Shown: positions 63,436-64,000 of the stretch, one piece after another
How positions within the stretch are numbered: position 1 is the first letter of the stretch
Layout of the letters: every line of letters begins with the position of its first letter
Assembly (NCBI RefSeq): GCF_004519305.1
Contig: NZ_SOZA01000008.1
Location: 1 to 64,000 of the forward strand
Source of the DNA: Pseudomonas sp. RIT623
GTDB taxonomy: Bacteria > Pseudomonadota > Gammaproteobacteria > Pseudomonadales > Pseudomonadaceae
Reading direction: 5' to 3'
Length of the DNA: 64,000 bases
Notes under the pieces: model-generated
What the model saw: the letters and a program-made list of their open reading frames with translations, nothing else
Told to the model about the DNA's origin: nothing
Databases searched by the model: none
Position numbers and translations under genes: made by a program

Positions 63436-64000
63436 ATGACCGCACTTAGCAATAGCAATTCAGCTGTAGAAGTTGTTTCGTTTCAAGCCTATGAACTCCA
63501 ACAAGTTATCGATGGCAACGACATGGCGTCCGAGAAACGCTACCTGCAGGTGTTGATCGAAACGAAAGACACCAAGGGTCGATTAGTGACGTTATCGGCA
63601 GAGCAGTTGAGCCACTTGGAATGGATTGACGTTAAGTCGGGCAAGGTGCTCTCTCGCTGTGAGAGAGTCGAAATCGACCTTGGAGACAAACGGGCTGTCG
63701 ACAATGCGCCGCAACAAAGTTTAGTAACTTTTCTTTTCGAGGAAAACTATAAAACAGCGATTACCCTGAAGGCGTGCCTTGAGCTTGACGGAGCGTTGCA
63801 CGACACCAATGAAGTTGCACTCGGTGCTCCCAAAGCTGCAATGGGAATTGACAAAAGTCAAATAAGAGGACCTCATTGGCTACCCGGATTAACGACCGTT
63901 CCATCGAACACTCCCTTTACCATCAGCCTGAAACGGGGCAAGAACGAGATCTCATATTCGGAAGGGCTCTCGGAATGGATCTATAACTCGCAGGTCAGCG
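63436..64000 (+). CDS. Unrecognised protein, 5' part of a gene cut by the window edge
   Basis: The frame is open from ATG 63436, with AAGGAAACG upstream, to the end of the window (188 codons, no stop). It reads MTALSNSNSAVEVVSFQAY, later LFEENYKTAITLKACLELDG and QIRGPHWLPGLTTVPSNTP. No signal peptide is seen. GC and codon use are lower than in the neighbouring cyclase, which suggests acquired DNA. The beta-strand character with a long hydrophilic N-terminus gives no family I recognise. Confidence 0.6.
   Translation, partial: MTALSNSNSAVEVVSFQAYELQQVIDGNDMASEKRYLQVLIETKDTKGRLVTLSAEQLSHLEWIDVKSGKVLSRCERVEIDLGDKRAVDNAPQQSLVTFLFEENYKTAITLKACLELDGALHDTNEVALGAPKAAMGIDKSQIRGPHWLPGLTTVPSNTPFTISLKRGKNEISYSEGLSEWIYNSQVS

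Overview
The window looks like a chromosomal segment of a Pseudomonas putida-group bacterium. Support: high-GC coding sequence throughout, many REP-type palindromes with arms such as GGGAGCGGGCTTGCCCCGCG, and typical fluorescent-pseudomonad neighbourhoods (SdaA/SdaC serine use, gamma-glutamyl-polyamine genes, a Zur-type gamma-carbonic anhydrase/PyrC/DksA2 cassette, FNT, DyP peroxidases, GGDEF). No rRNA, tRNA, CRISPR array, integrase or complete insertion sequence was recognised.

Layout. 0.3-5 kb: a LysR regulator divergent from L-serine dehydratase and a serine-type transporter, then a DUF3313 lipoprotein. 5.2-5.9 kb: a RelE/HigB-type toxin-antitoxin pair. 5.9-14.5 kb: polyamine/amine catabolism, with a PuuB-like oxidase, PotF-like binding protein and PuuA-like ligase opposite an AraC regulator, followed by an AcoR-type sigma-54 activator and an aldehyde dehydrogenase. 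14.8-17.5 kb: TetR regulator and RlhA-like U32 protein. 17.6-20.5 kb: an AT-richer island with an ABC/SMC-type ATPase overlapping an HNH protein, a Septu-like defence candidate. 20.6-28.3 kb: RidA, TrmK, two MFS carriers, DUF2790, LysR, a lipoprotein gene split by an in-frame amber codon, and PPK2. 28.3-30.2 kb: a disrupted stretch and a second two-gene cassette whose first protein carries a PD-(D/E)XK-like signature. 30.2-33.6 kb: an EmrAB-type pump and a GNAT enzyme. 33.7-36.1 kb: zinc-starvation cassette behind a Zur-box-like site, with a DksA that has lost two zinc-finger cysteines. 36.1-40.5 kb: MgtC, methyltransferase, CrtZ-like hydroxylase, BASS transporter and DyP peroxidase. 40.56-40.70 kb: a 138-bp MITE-like element with 24-bp inverted ends and CTAG duplications, one of which contains the stop codon of the adjacent porin gene.

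40.7-52.3 kb is a divergent catabolic locus. On the minus strand are aldehyde dehydrogenase, LuxR, MoaF, two SDRs and a porin. On the plus strand are a two-component flavin monooxygenase with its reductase, an APC permease, a DUF3156-like protein and a FeaR-like regulator. The set reads as import, hydroxylation and oxidation of an aromatic or amine substrate that I cannot identify. 52.3-58.4 kb is a minus-strand set (HDAC-like amidohydrolase, MFS carrier, outer-membrane protein, LuxR, cupin, PuuB-like oxidase), probably a second amine/acylamine pathway. 58.6-64 kb holds an FNT channel, a second DyP peroxidase, a chromosomal KfrA-like coiled-coil DNA-binding protein, a membrane diguanylate cyclase, and the start of an unrecognised lower-GC gene cut by the window edge.

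The strongest candidates for undescribed biology are the ATPase/HNH pair (17.6-20.5 kb), the PD-(D/E)XK cassette (28.8-30.2 kb) and the monooxygenase/MoaF locus (40.7-52.3 kb). All functions are read from sequence motifs and family knowledge; no database search was run.
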